Assembly (NCBI GenBank): GCA_937890825.1
Contig: CALADS010000007.1
Span: 25,479-89,478 of the forward strand
Length of the DNA: 64,000 nt
Direction: 5' to 3'
Source: an uncultured Bacteroides sp.
GTDB lineage: Bacteria > Bacteroidota > Bacteroidia > Bacteroidales > Bacteroidaceae
Shown here: positions 49,881 to 58,157 of the stretch, one piece after another
Layout: every line of letters starts with the position of its first letter
Position numbering within the stretch: position 1 is the first letter of the stretch
The notes under the pieces: model-generated
Database searches by the model: none
Seen by the model: only the letters and a program-made list of their open reading frames with translations
What the model was told of the DNA's origin: nothing
Position numbers and translations under genes: made by a program

Positions 49881-51374
49881 ATGGCAGTAGAACTGAAAGA
49901 CCTCACCAAACGTAGCGAGAATTATTCTCAATGGTATAATGAATTGGTGGTAAAGGCCGATTTGGCAGAACAGTCGGCTGTGCGTGGATGTATGGTGATT
50001 AAACCTTACGGTTACGCTATCTGGGAAAAAATGCAGCGTCAGTTGGATGATATGTTTAAGGAAACAGGACACGTAAATGCTTATTTCCCGTTGCTGATTC
50101 CGAAATCATTCCTGAGTCGTGAGGCTGAACACGTAGAAGGCTTTGCCAAGGAATGTGCCGTAGTGACACACTATCGCTTGAAAAACGATCCCAATGGAGG
50201 GGGCGTGGTGGTAGACCCGGCTGCCAAGCTGGAAGAAGAACTGATTATCCGTCCTACTTCAGAAACGATTATCTGGAATACGTATAAGAACTGGATTAAT
50301 TCTTACCGCGATCTTCCTATCTTGTGTAATCAATGGGCGAATGTGTTCCGCTGGGAGATGCGTACTCGTTTGTTCCTGCGTACTGCTGAATTCTTGTGGC
50401 AGGAAGGTCATACAGCTCACGCTACGCGTGAAGAAGCAGAGGCAGAAGCTGTAAAGATGCTGAATGTGTATGCTGATTTTGCAGAAAAATACATGGCTGT
50501 ACCAGTGGTTAAGGGCGTGAAATCGGCCAACGAACGTTTTGCCGGTGCACTGGATACGTATACTATTGAAGCCATGATGCAGGATGGCAAGGCACTGCAG
50601 AGCGGTACTTCTCACTTCCTGGGCCAGAACTTTGCCAAGGCATTCAATGTGCAGTTTGTGAACAAGGAAAATAAACTGGAATATGTGTGGGCTACTTCCT
50701 GGGGTGTATCTACCCGCTTGATGGGTGCCTTGATTATGACACACTCTGATGACAACGGTTTGGTATTGCCGCCGCACTTGGCTCCGATTCAGGTGGTGAT
50801 CGTACCTATCTATAAGAACAACGAAATGCTGGCCAAAATTGATGAAAAAGTAGCCGGTATCGTAACTAAGCTGAAAGCGATGGGTATCTCCGTGAAGTAT
50901 GACAACGCAGACAACAAGCGTCCGGGCTTTAAATTTGCAGATTATGAGGTAAAAGGTGTACCCGTACGTTTGGTAATGGGTGGACGTGACTTGGAAAACA
51001 ACACCATGGAAGTAATGCGTCGTGATACATTAGAGAAAGAAACCCGCTCATGCGACGGCATCGAAGAATATGTACAGAATTTGCTGGAAGAAATTCAGGC
51101 AAACATCTACAAGAAGGCGTTGGATTACCGCAACAGCCGTATCCAGACTGCTGATACGTACGAAGAATTCAAAGAGAAGATTGAACAAGGTGGATTCGTA
51201 TTGGCACATTGGGACGGTACTACTGAAACCGAAGAAAAGATTAAGGAAGAAACTAAGGCAACCATTCGCTGTATTCCGTTTGAGTCGTTTGTTCCGGGTG
51301 ACAAGGAACCGGGCAAATGTATGGTTACAGGAAAGCCCTCGGCTTGCCGCGTGATTTTTGCACGTTCTTATTAA
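49881..51374 (+). CDS. proS: Prolyl-tRNA synthetase, archaeal/eukaryotic type
   Basis: The 497-residue class II synthetase attaches proline to tRNA-Pro. It starts MAVELKDLTKRSENYSQWYN at 49881. Motif 2 is VFRWEMRTRLFLRTAEFLWQEGHTAHAT and motif 3 YVWATSWGVSTRLMGALIMTHSDDNGLVLPP, followed by the anticodon-binding domain (QVVIVPIYKNNE) and the C-terminal zinc-like domain ending RVIFARSY. The lack of the bacterial editing insertion and the C-terminal extension place it in the archaeal/eukaryotic-type group usual in Bacteroidetes. The open frame extends upstream to 49743 but overlaps guaD and precedes the promoter. Confidence 0.97.
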   Translation: MAVELKDLTKRSENYSQWYNELVVKADLAEQSAVRGCMVIKPYGYAIWEKMQRQLDDMFKETGHVNAYFPLLIPKSFLSREAEHVEGFAKECAVVTHYRLKNDPNGGGVVVDPAAKLEEELIIRPTSETIIWNTYKNWINSYRDLPILCNQWANVFRWEMRTRLFLRTAEFLWQEGHTAHATREEAEAEAVKMLNVYADFAEKYMAVPVVKGVKSANERFAGALDTYTIEAMMQDGKALQSGTSHFLGQNFAKAFNVQFVNKENKLEYVWATSWGVSTRLMGALIMTHSDDNGLVLPPHLAPIQVVIVPIYKNNEMLAKIDEKVAGIVTKLKAMGISVKYDNADNKRPGFKFADYEVKGVPVRLVMGGRDLENNTMEVMRRDTLEKETRSCDGIEEYVQNLLEEIQANIYKKALDYRNSRIQTADTYEEFKEKIEQGGFVLAHWDGTTETEEKIKEETKATIRCIPFESFVPGDKEPGKCMVTGKPSACRVIFARSY

Positions 51375-51430
51375 GAGCAAAAAAACAACGTGACAGATTA
51401 AGCGTATTAATCTGTATTTCCTAATTTTAG

Positions 51431-51486
51431 AGCGGGTTGAATGGGGTATCCTATGAGGAAATTCCCATTTAATCCGCTTTTGTTTT
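51431..51486 (+). terminator. Terminator of proS
   Basis: AGCGGGTTGAATGGG pairs with CCCATTTAATCCGCT (one bulge) across an 18-base loop and is followed by TTTTGTTTT. Confidence 0.8.
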
Positions 51487-51505
51487 ATTCATAAACGTAT
51501 TCACT

Positions 51506-51874
51506 ATGAATGTACTGTTGAATCTGTTATGGTTTTTGCTGGGCGGATGGCTGATAGCAGCAGAATACCTGTTTGCCAGTCTGCTGCTCATGCTGACTAT
51601 TATCGGCATACCTTTCGGTATTCAGACGCTGAAACTGGGCATGGTGGCTTTGTGGCCGTTTGGTCAAGAAATAAAAACCACCGCATCGGATGGAGGATGC
51701 CTGAGCATCTTGATGAATGTGATCTGGATTTTATGCGGCGGCATATGGATAGCGGCAACGCATCTGCTGACAGGTGCATTGCTCTGTATCACGGTTATCG
51801 GCATACCTTTCGGGTTGCAGCACTTCAAGATGGCAGGGCTGGCCTTAACACCGTTTGGAAAGACATTCGTATAG
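51506..51874 (+). CDS. YccF-domain inner-membrane protein
   Basis: The 122-residue protein holds two copies of the YccF repeat, each a membrane hairpin ending in a conserved loop: LLMLTIIGIPFGIQTLKLGMVALWPFG and LCITVIGIPFGLQHFKMAGLALTPFG. Four transmembrane segments are expected. Family members are small inner-membrane proteins of unknown function. It stands alone after the proS terminator. No neighbour suggests a role. Confidence 0.9.
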   Translation: MNVLLNLLWFLLGGWLIAAEYLFASLLLMLTIIGIPFGIQTLKLGMVALWPFGQEIKTTASDGGCLSILMNVIWILCGGIWIAATHLLTGALLCITVIGIPFGLQHFKMAGLALTPFGKTFV

Positions 51875-52009
51875 GTATAGAAACTGAATTGCATAATCTT
51901 TGAATAGATAGCAAGCAACCAGTTGTTATTCATGATTTTGTAATAGCACCTACACGGCTCTGTTACAAGTTTATTCCATTTTTGCAGTGTAAATAATCAC
52001 TAATATAAA

Positions 52010-52017
52010 AAGGAGGA
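52010..52017 (+). promoter_or_regulatory. Strong Shine-Dalgarno site
   Basis: AAAGGAGG lies shortly before the ATG of the small HicB-like gene. Most genes in the window lack such a site. Confidence 0.6.
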
Positions 52018-52023
52018 CTGATT

Positions 52024-52206
52024 ATGGATATGAACAACAATGATTACACGGTAGAAGCAGCAGCAGGAGGAGGTTTTTATGCTTATTTTATCAATAATCT
52101 GCTGTGCAGTGCTTATGGAGAAACGGCTGAAGAAGCACGCTATAATCTAGAGCAACTGGTGGAAGATTTTGTCAGTGATATGTATATGGTAGAGGAATTT
52201 GTATAA
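52024..52206 (+). CDS. Small HicB-like protein
   Basis: The 60-residue protein resembles the partly degraded RNase H fold of HicB antitoxins: strand pair DYTVEAAAGGGFYAYFINNLL, a turn CSAYGETAEEARYNLEQLVEDFV typical of the HicB strand-helix. No HicA toxin and no C-terminal DNA-binding part is present, so it may be a stand-alone regulator or a remnant. A strong ribosome-binding sequence AAAGGAGG lies seven bases before the ATG, which is unusual in this genome and supports translation. The HicB relation is inference from pattern. Confidence 0.65.
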   Translation: MDMNNNDYTVEAAAGGGFYAYFINNLLCSAYGETAEEARYNLEQLVEDFVSDMYMVEEFV

Positions 52207-52274
52207 ACTTCCTCTACTAAACTATTCTGAAGAAGAAAATCAGAAAAAAAAGTCATAATCTAAATTATATTTCC

Positions 52275-52282
52275 TATATTTG
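52275..52282 (+). promoter_or_regulatory. -7 element of the Nif3 gene
   Basis: TATATTTG fits the consensus. The transcript would start near 52289, so the ATG at 52301 and not that at 52280 is the usable start. Confidence 0.5.
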
Positions 52283-52300
52283 CACCGAAATTTCGGACAG

Positions 52301-53395
52301 ATGAAAATTAAGGAAATAGTTAGCGCCCTTGAAAGGTTCGCGCCTCTGCCTTTGCAAGACGGATTCGACAATGCCGGTTTGCAAATTGGACTGACAGAAG
52401 CGGAAGCAACAGGGGCTTTATTGTGTCTTGACGTGACTGAAGCGGTACTGGATGAAGCCATCGCTTTAGGATACAATCTTGTGATTGCTCACCATCCTCT
52501 TATCTTCAAAGGATATAAGTCGATCACTGGACGGGACTATGTGGAACGGTGTATACTAAAGGCTATTAAGAATGACCTCGTAATATATGCTGCACATACC
52601 AATCTGGATAATGCACCGCAAGGAGTAAACTTTAAAATAGCCGAGAAAATCGGTTTGAAGAATGTCCGCATCTTGGCTCCTCAAGAGAACGCATTGATAA
52701 AATTGGCAACTTATGTTCCGGCAGACTATGCGGATGCTGTGAGACAAGCGCTGTTTTCTGCTGGCTGTGGATGCATAGGTAATTACGATTCTTGCAGTTT
52801 TAATGTGGATGGCAACGGCACATTCAAGGCGCAGAAAGGTACACATCCCTTTTGTGGAACCATAGGACAATTATCCGTCGAAGCGGAAGTTCGTATAGAG
52901 ACGGTACTTCCTGCATATCTGCAGTCGCAAGCCGTACGTGCGCTGCGCACTGCCCATCCGTATGAAGAACCTGCTTATGATATCTATCCGCTACAAAATA
53001 GCTGGATGCAGGCGGGAGCAGGGGTAATAGGAGAGTTGGATAAACCGGAAACTGAGTTGGAATTTCTTAAGAGAATTAAGAAAACATTTGAAGTGGGATG
53101 TCTGCGCCATAATAAACTGACCGGACGGGAAATCCAAAAGGTAGCTCTCTGCGGTGGCGCAGGGGCATTCCTTATGCCGTATGCTATGAAGCAGGATGCA
53201 GATGTATTCATCATAGGAGAGATAAAATATCATGACTATTTTGGGCATGAAAATGATATTCTGCTGGCCGAAATAGGACATTATGAAAGTGAACAATATA
53301 CGAAAGAAATATTTCAAACAATAATCCGGGATTCTGTTCCTGGTTTGGAAACCCAAATCAGTAAGGTGAATACGAACCCCATAAAATACATGTAA
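52301..53395 (+). CDS. Nif3-like dinuclear metal protein
   Basis: The 364-residue protein starts MKIKEIVSALERFAPLPLQDGFDNAGLQIG. Metal-ligand motifs are NLVIAHHPLIFKGYKSI (two histidines), IYAAHTNLDNAPQGVN and, near the C-terminus, EIGHYESEQY. A PII-like insertion (about residues 125-235) is present as in the longer Nif3 family members, which form hexameric toroids. Function is not settled; GTP cyclohydrolase-like activity has been proposed for relatives. It is followed after seven bases by the zinc-ribbon gene, a conserved pair in Bacteroidetes. Confidence 0.93.
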   Translation: MKIKEIVSALERFAPLPLQDGFDNAGLQIGLTEAEATGALLCLDVTEAVLDEAIALGYNLVIAHHPLIFKGYKSITGRDYVERCILKAIKNDLVIYAAHTNLDNAPQGVNFKIAEKIGLKNVRILAPQENALIKLATYVPADYADAVRQALFSAGCGCIGNYDSCSFNVDGNGTFKAQKGTHPFCGTIGQLSVEAEVRIETVLPAYLQSQAVRALRTAHPYEEPAYDIYPLQNSWMQAGAGVIGELDKPETELEFLKRIKKTFEVGCLRHNKLTGREIQKVALCGGAGAFLMPYAMKQDADVFIIGEIKYHDYFGHENDILLAEIGHYESEQYTKEIFQTIIRDSVPGLETQISKVNTNPIKYM

Positions 53396-53402
53396 AAGAA
53401 AT

Positions 53403-54230
53403 ATGGCTAAAGAAGCAAAAAAAGATCCCCAAGAACTGACAGTGGAACAAAAGCTGAAAACATTGTATCAGCTCCAAACAAACTTGTCTAAAATTGATGA
53501 AATCAAAACGCTGAGAGGTGAGCTTCCGTTGGAAGTTCAAGATTTGGAAGATGAAATTGCCGGACTCAGCACCCGCATCGACCGTATTAAAGCTGAAGTG
53601 GCTGAATTGAAAACAGCGATTGCAGGTAAAAAGGTAGAAATAGAAACCGCTAAGGCTTCTGTAGCTAAGTATAAAGAACAACAAGAGAATGTACGCAATA
53701 ACCGTGAGTACGATTTCTTGAGCAAGGAAATTGAATTTCAGACCCTTGAAATTGAACTTTGCGAAAAGAAAATCCGTGAATTTACAGCAGGGGAACAAGA
53801 AAAAACGAAAGAAATCGCTGATAGTACCCACATGCTCGAAGAACGTCAGAAGGACTTGGACGTGAAGAAGAATGAGTTGGATGAAATTATCGCGGAAACT
53901 AAACAGGAAGAGGAAAAATTGAGAGATGCAGCAAAAGAACTGGAAACTAAAATTGAGCCCAGACTGTTGCAGTCTTTCAAACGCATCCGTAAGAACTCAC
54001 GCAACGGATTGGGTATTGTGTACGTGCAGCGTGATGCTTGCGGTGGTTGCTTCAACAAAATTCCGCCTCAAAGACAGTTGGATATACGTTCACGTAAGAA
54101 GGTTATCGTATGCGAATATTGCGGACGAATTTTGATTGACCCGGAATTGGCAGGTATTACTCCTGAACACAAAGAAGAGGTTATCAAGGAAAAACCTGTT
54201 CGCAGAAGAAAAATGACTGAAATGCTGTAA
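53403..54230 (+). CDS. Coiled-coil protein with C4 zinc ribbon
   Basis: The 275-residue protein is mostly a long coiled coil (residues about 15-180, rich in E/K heptads such as LEDEIAGLSTRIDRIKAEVAELKTAI) that ends in a zinc ribbon: YVQRDACGGCFNKIPPQRQLDIRSRKKVIVCEYCGRILIDPEL, with two CxxC pairs. Members are annotated as zinc-ribbon (zf-RING_7) proteins and are thought to bind nucleic acid, without proven function. It is co-transcribed with the Nif3 gene and followed by a terminator. The C-terminus KPVRRRKMTEML is basic. Confidence 0.9.
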   Translation: MAKEAKKDPQELTVEQKLKTLYQLQTNLSKIDEIKTLRGELPLEVQDLEDEIAGLSTRIDRIKAEVAELKTAIAGKKVEIETAKASVAKYKEQQENVRNNREYDFLSKEIEFQTLEIELCEKKIREFTAGEQEKTKEIADSTHMLEERQKDLDVKKNELDEIIAETKQEEEKLRDAAKELETKIEPRLLQSFKRIRKNSRNGLGIVYVQRDACGGCFNKIPPQRQLDIRSRKKVIVCEYCGRILIDPELAGITPEHKEEVIKEKPVRRRKMTEML

Positions 54231-54254
54231 TATATATTACAATATATAACCCGT

Positions 54255-54294
54255 AAAAGGAGAGGATATGCATAAGTATCCCCTCCTTTTTTTT
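54255..54294 (+). terminator. Terminator after the zinc-ribbon gene
   Basis: AAGGAGAGGATA pairs with TATCCCCTCCTT (one mismatch) across an eight-base loop, followed by T residues. Confidence 0.85.
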
Positions 54295-54302
54295 GTTTTA
54301 TC

Positions 54303-54758
54303 TCAGCTATTAATCTGATGATAGTCAGGTATATCTTGAAGAAAATTGTAGCGATTATTCGCATAATCCATCTGACAGCAAAAATGCTGAATGCCATTAC
54401 TTATTACTAAGTATTCCACCCGAAGTACCATGTTGTAACGCATAATTTGATTGAAAACAGCTTGGGTTATTTCCACATCAGGAGCCTTGTATTCTATAAT
54501 CATACGGGCAGACAAGTCGCGTTTATAGAGTACTGTATCGCATCTCTTTCTGGTTCCATTCAAGGTAATCGGGACTTCATTGGCCATCAATTCGCGCGGA
54601 TAACCTTTGTGAGCAATTAGAAAGTTGACAAAGTGTTGGCGTACCCATTCCTCCGGTGTTAAGGCTACATAACGGCGTCTAATCGAGTCAAAAATAACAT
54701 TTTTTCCATTTTTGACGATGATTTTTGCATCAAATGCGGGTAGGTTTAATGATAACAT
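54303..54758 (-). CDS. HsdR N-terminal-type PD-(D/E)XK protein
   Basis: The 151-residue protein is a free-standing type I restriction enzyme R-subunit N-terminal domain (HSDR_N_2). The nuclease-like core is EVPITLNGTRKRCDTVLYKRDLSARMIIEYKAP, with Asp and E-Y-K in the proper order, after a helical start PEEWVRQHFVNFLIAHKGYP. No helicase, S or M subunit is nearby, so it is not a restriction system by itself. Such single-domain proteins are common and uncharacterised in Bacteroides. It is divergent from the AMP nucleosidase gene. Confidence 0.88.
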   Translation of the reverse strand: MLSLNLPAFDAKIIVKNGKNVIFDSIRRRYVALTPEEWVRQHFVNFLIAHKGYPRELMANEVPITLNGTRKRCDTVLYKRDLSARMIIEYKAPDVEITQAVFNQIMRYNMVLRVEYLVISNGIQHFCCQMDYANNRYNFLQDIPDYHQINS

Positions 54759-54822
54759 TTACTAAATTTGTAAGTTAAATAATTCTCCTTCTTATGGAAG
54801 GATACAAATTTAATGAAATCTT

Positions 54823-55599
54823 ATGAAAACAAAGGAAGAAATCGTAGCTAATTGGTTACCCAGATACACCAAACGTAATCTGGAAGATTTTGGAGAATAT
54901 ATCCTGCTGACCAACTTTAATAAGTATGTTGATATTTTTGCGGAAAAGTTTCAGGTACCTGTATTAGGTCGTGATGCAAATATGATTTCTGCCAGCGCAG
55001 AAGGGATGACGATTATAAATTTCGGCATGGGGAGTCCAAATGCGGCCATTATCATGGACTTGCTCGGTGCCATCCACCCCAAAGCATGCCTCTTTTTAGG
55101 AAAATGTGGAGGTATAGATCGCAAAAATAAAATCGGAGATTTAATCCTACCCATTGCAGCCATTCGTGGTGAAGGTACCTCAAACGACTATTTTCCGCCG
55201 GAAGTGCCCTCTTTGCCGGCCTTTATGCTGCAGCGTGCCGTATCGTCTGCCATCCGAGATCATGGCAGAGATTACTGGACAGGGACGGTTTATACTACTA
55301 ACCGCCGTATTTGGGAGCATGACGATAGTTTTAAAGAGTACTTGAAGACTACAAGGGCTATGGCAGTAGATATGGAAACAGCCACATTATTCAGCTGTGG
55401 ATTTGCCAATCATATTCCTACCGGTGCTTTGCTACTGGTTTCTGACCAGCCCATGATTCCCGAAGGTGTAAAAACGGATAAAAGCGACACACTGGTTACA
55501 CAAAATTATGTAGCTGAACATGTAGATATCGGTATAGAATCACTCCGTATGATTATTGACGAAAAGAAGACGGTGAAACATCTAAAATTCGATTGGTAA
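54823..55599 (+). CDS. amn: AMP nucleosidase
   Basis: The 258-residue enzyme of the nucleoside phosphorylase fold hydrolyses AMP to adenine and ribose-5-phosphate. Features are MISASAEGMTIINFGMGSPNAA, ACLFLGKCGGIDRKNKIGDLILP, the catalytic MAVDMETATLFSCGFANHI, and LLLVSDQPMIPEG. It is shorter than E. coli Amn (484 residues) because it lacks the N-terminal regulatory domain, as in Bacteroidetes versions. It is four bases ahead of holA. Confidence 0.9.
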   Translation: MKTKEEIVANWLPRYTKRNLEDFGEYILLTNFNKYVDIFAEKFQVPVLGRDANMISASAEGMTIINFGMGSPNAAIIMDLLGAIHPKACLFLGKCGGIDRKNKIGDLILPIAAIRGEGTSNDYFPPEVPSLPAFMLQRAVSSAIRDHGRDYWTGTVYTTNRRIWEHDDSFKEYLKTTRAMAVDMETATLFSCGFANHIPTGALLLVSDQPMIPEGVKTDKSDTLVTQNYVAEHVDIGIESLRMIIDEKKTVKHLKFDW

Positions 55600-55603
55600 A
55601 AGC

Positions 55604-56623
55604 ATGGCTAAACAGGAGATTACTTGCGAAGATATTCTGAAAGAACTGCGCGCCAAACAATATCGCCCCATTTATTATCTAATGGGAGAGGAACCCTATT
55701 ATATAGATGTCATAGCAGATTATATAGCCGACCATGTACTGACAGAAACGGAAAAAGACTTTAATCTTACAGTTATCTATGGGGGTGATGTAGACAGTGC
55801 ATCGGTCATCAATGCAGCTAAAAGATATCCTATGATGTCGGAGTATCAAGTGGTCATAGTAAAGGAAGCGCAAGCTATCAGAAATATGGAGGAACTGAGC
55901 TTCTATTTGCAGCATCCACTGAACTCTACCATTTTGGTAATCTGTCATAAACATGGCGTGCTAGACCGGCGAAAAAAACTGGCCGCGGCCATAGAAAAAT
56001 GTGGAATCTTATTTGAATCAAAAAAAATTAAAGATTCTCAGTTGCCTGCATTTATCAATGGCTACATGAAACGCAAAGGTTTAGATATGGATCCAAAAGC
56101 TACTGCCATGATAGCAGAATTTGTGGGAACAGATTTACACAGGTTGACTGGAGAGTTGGATAAATTAATTATAACATTAGGCAAGGGAAGGGGACGTGTT
56201 AGTCCTGAGCTCGTAGAGCGTAATATAGGAATCAGTAAAGACTATAATAATTTTGAATTAAGAAGTGCTTTGGTAGAAAAGGATATTTTAAAAGCTAATA
56301 AGATAGTGAGGTATTTCGAAGAAAATCCGAAAACCAATCCAATTCAAATGACACTCTCATTACTATTCGGTTTCTTCTCAAATCTGATGCTGGCTTATTA
56401 TGCTCCGGAAAAATCAGAACAAGGTGTGGCTGATTTTCTAGAATTGAAAAATGCGTGGCAAGCCAGAGAATACCTGTCGGCCATGAGAAAATATAGCGGT
56501 GTAAAGACTATGCAAATCATCCAAGAACTCAGGTATACGGACGCTAAATCAAAGGGTGTGGGAAACTCATCTGCTCAAGATGGTGAATTGCTGCGCGAGC
56601 TTATTTTTAAGATTCTCCATTAA
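55604..56623 (+). CDS. holA: DNA polymerase III subunit delta
   Basis: The 339-residue protein is the delta subunit of the clamp loader, which opens the beta sliding clamp. The N-terminal domain has YRPIYYLMGEEPYYIDVIADYI, then ILVICHKHGVLDRRKKL, the family helix TDLHRLTGELDKLIITLGKG, and the C-terminal collar domain with LSLLFGFFSNLMLAYY. It shares a transcript with the AMP nucleosidase gene and is followed by a terminator. Confidence 0.93.
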   Translation: MAKQEITCEDILKELRAKQYRPIYYLMGEEPYYIDVIADYIADHVLTETEKDFNLTVIYGGDVDSASVINAAKRYPMMSEYQVVIVKEAQAIRNMEELSFYLQHPLNSTILVICHKHGVLDRRKKLAAAIEKCGILFESKKIKDSQLPAFINGYMKRKGLDMDPKATAMIAEFVGTDLHRLTGELDKLIITLGKGRGRVSPELVERNIGISKDYNNFELRSALVEKDILKANKIVRYFEENPKTNPIQMTLSLLFGFFSNLMLAYYAPEKSEQGVADFLELKNAWQAREYLSAMRKYSGVKTMQIIQELRYTDAKSKGVGNSSAQDGELLRELIFKILH

Positions 56624-56646
56624 TATACATCTAAAATTTACTAGTG

Positions 56647-56687
56647 AATCCTCTTTTGGTGCTGAAAGCCAAAAGGGGATTTTTTTA
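56647..56687 (+). terminator. Terminator of holA
   Basis: AATCCTCTTTTGG pairs with CCAAAAGGGGATT (G-T pairs allowed) around a nine-base loop and is followed by T residues. Confidence 0.85.
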
Positions 56688-56689
56688 TC

Positions 56690-57616
56690 TATTTGAAAGA
56701 ATGAGAGCCTTAGTAAGATTCATTTTGCTAGTTTGCACTTATTGTGTAACCGTGATAATGTGTTTATTTGATTGACATCGAGAGAATTATACCGTTTTTG
56801 ACAGCTCTAGAATCCGATATTTCGACTTTTCTGTATCACAGGACACAAATATGCGAAGGATTTTAAATAACACATACCAGGATATAGTGAATTACTGCTC
56901 TTCTGGGAGTTATGTTTAAATATTTCAATCTCTATATGTTGTGAGAGTTACAATGCTCTTGATTGAACCTGCCTGAAAAGCCTGCTTCAAGAGCGAACGG
57001 CGGAATAGGGGAGAGGAGAGGTAATTGGCACTTACTACAGAAATGGCTGAATACAGATGGAGTAAGAAGGGTAGAAAAATTGCCAAATAAGCGATTATGG
57101 TTGTCACTAGAACTAAATGCGTTCACATAGGTAATATAGTATAATTGTAATACCCATTTTCTTAATTACAATTCTACATTTATGCAATTACATTTGGCAA
57201 TATCAAGTGTGTAAACACATGATTACACATATGTATTAGAGCATATTTCATATTTAATAGCTAAATGTTAACGTGATACATTTAACATATTATCTATTTG
57301 TAAATCATCTGATTATAGGTTTTTATTAATTATTATAGATAACTAAATCGCTTATTTAGTCATTATTCTTGTAATAATGTAAATATCTACATACTAATAC
57401 CTTATAATCAATTATTTCTGATAATCATAAAAGGATTGATTAAAGCCTTTTCCAACTGTAAATCAACTATTGTATATTTTTGTAATACACATATGTAATA
57501 TTATGAATACACATGTAATATTTCAATAATTACAAATTTAATTTGCTTTTGTAACTTTCAATATTTACCTTTGTAACGTCTTATAAAAAGCAATACATCT
57601 GTAATAATATAGCGTC
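56690..57616. promoter_or_regulatory. AT-rich, repeat-rich leader of the XRE regulator gene
   Basis: About 930 bases without a convincing gene. From 57146 on the motif TGTAATA occurs at 57146, 57370, 57481, 57494, 57514 and 57600, and ATTACA on the same strand at 57165, 57187, 57222 and 57529. AATACACAT with a following TGTAATATT appears twice, 22 bases apart, at 57484 and 57506. A full Bacteroidetes promoter (TTTG 57542-57545, 20 bases, TACCTTTG 57566-57573) lies just downstream of these, and a second -7 element TATTTTTG is at 57475-57482. The repeats may be binding sites for the regulator encoded next. Confidence 0.55.
57542..57573 (+). promoter_or_regulatory. Consensus promoter of the XRE regulator gene
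   Basis: TTTG, a 20-base spacer and TACCTTTG match the Bacteroidetes sigma consensus in full, 43 bases before the ATG at 57617. Confidence 0.75.
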
Positions 57617-58087
57617 ATGGACATTAAAGACCGAATAAAAATGATAATGGAGCGTGAGAATTTAACCGCCGGAGCTTTTGCAGAAAGCATAGGCGTGGCA
57701 CAGGCTACTATTTCGCACATCCTAGGCCCCCGTAATAAGTATCCTAGTACGGAGGTTATCCTTAGACTTCATCACAAATACAGCGATATAAACCTTAACT
57801 GGCTGCTTACCGGTGAAGGAAACATGAGCGACCTCTCGGAACCGTCTACACAACAGGATTCGGAGGATTCCCCTTTTTCTGAAAGTGATGAGAATGCAGA
57901 AAATGCCTACATCTGCACGGATGAAGAGAAAAATCGCAAGGAAATGGCATCAGGAAGCCCCGGAAATAGCCATAAAGAAGTTGTAAAACAAGAGATTATA
58001 TACAAAGAAAGACCTCCTAGAAAAATCACTGAAATAAGAATTTTTTTCGATGATAACACCTATGAAACTTTCAAGCCTGAAAAATAA
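57617..58087 (+). CDS. XRE-family helix-turn-helix regulator
   Basis: The 156-residue protein has an N-terminal lambda-repressor-type HTH (residues 1-65): MDIKDRIKMIMERENLTAGAFAESIGVAQATISHILGPRNKYPSTEVILRL, then NLNWLLTGEGNM, the usual end of this domain. Residues 70-125 are a low-complexity acidic linker, and the C-terminus (PPRKITEIRIFFDDNTYETFKPEK) forms a short strand-rich tail. No ligand domain is recognised. It is 70 bases before pyrK on the same strand; a -7 element for pyrK lies between. Its targets are unknown; the motif-rich leader makes autoregulation likely. Confidence 0.88.
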   Translation: MDIKDRIKMIMERENLTAGAFAESIGVAQATISHILGPRNKYPSTEVILRLHHKYSDINLNWLLTGEGNMSDLSEPSTQQDSEDSPFSESDENAENAYICTDEEKNRKEMASGSPGNSHKEVVKQEIIYKERPPRKITEIRIFFDDNTYETFKPEK

Positions 58088-58119
58088 AGCCTAAAATCTG
58101 CTTTTTGTACAAATTAGCG

Positions 58120-58127
58120 TATCTTTG
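58120..58127 (+). promoter_or_regulatory. -7 element of pyrK-pyrD
   Basis: TATCTTTG, 31 bases before the pyrK ATG, fits TAnnTTTG. Confidence 0.5.
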
Positions 58128-58157
58128 CACCAAAGGATCATTTTATTTAGATAGAAT

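Noticed and set aside
56925..57107. Small minus-strand frame with hydrophobic N-terminus in the AT-rich region
   Set aside because: No promoter, ribosome site or recognised motif, and a second overlapping frame is equally open; likely chance.
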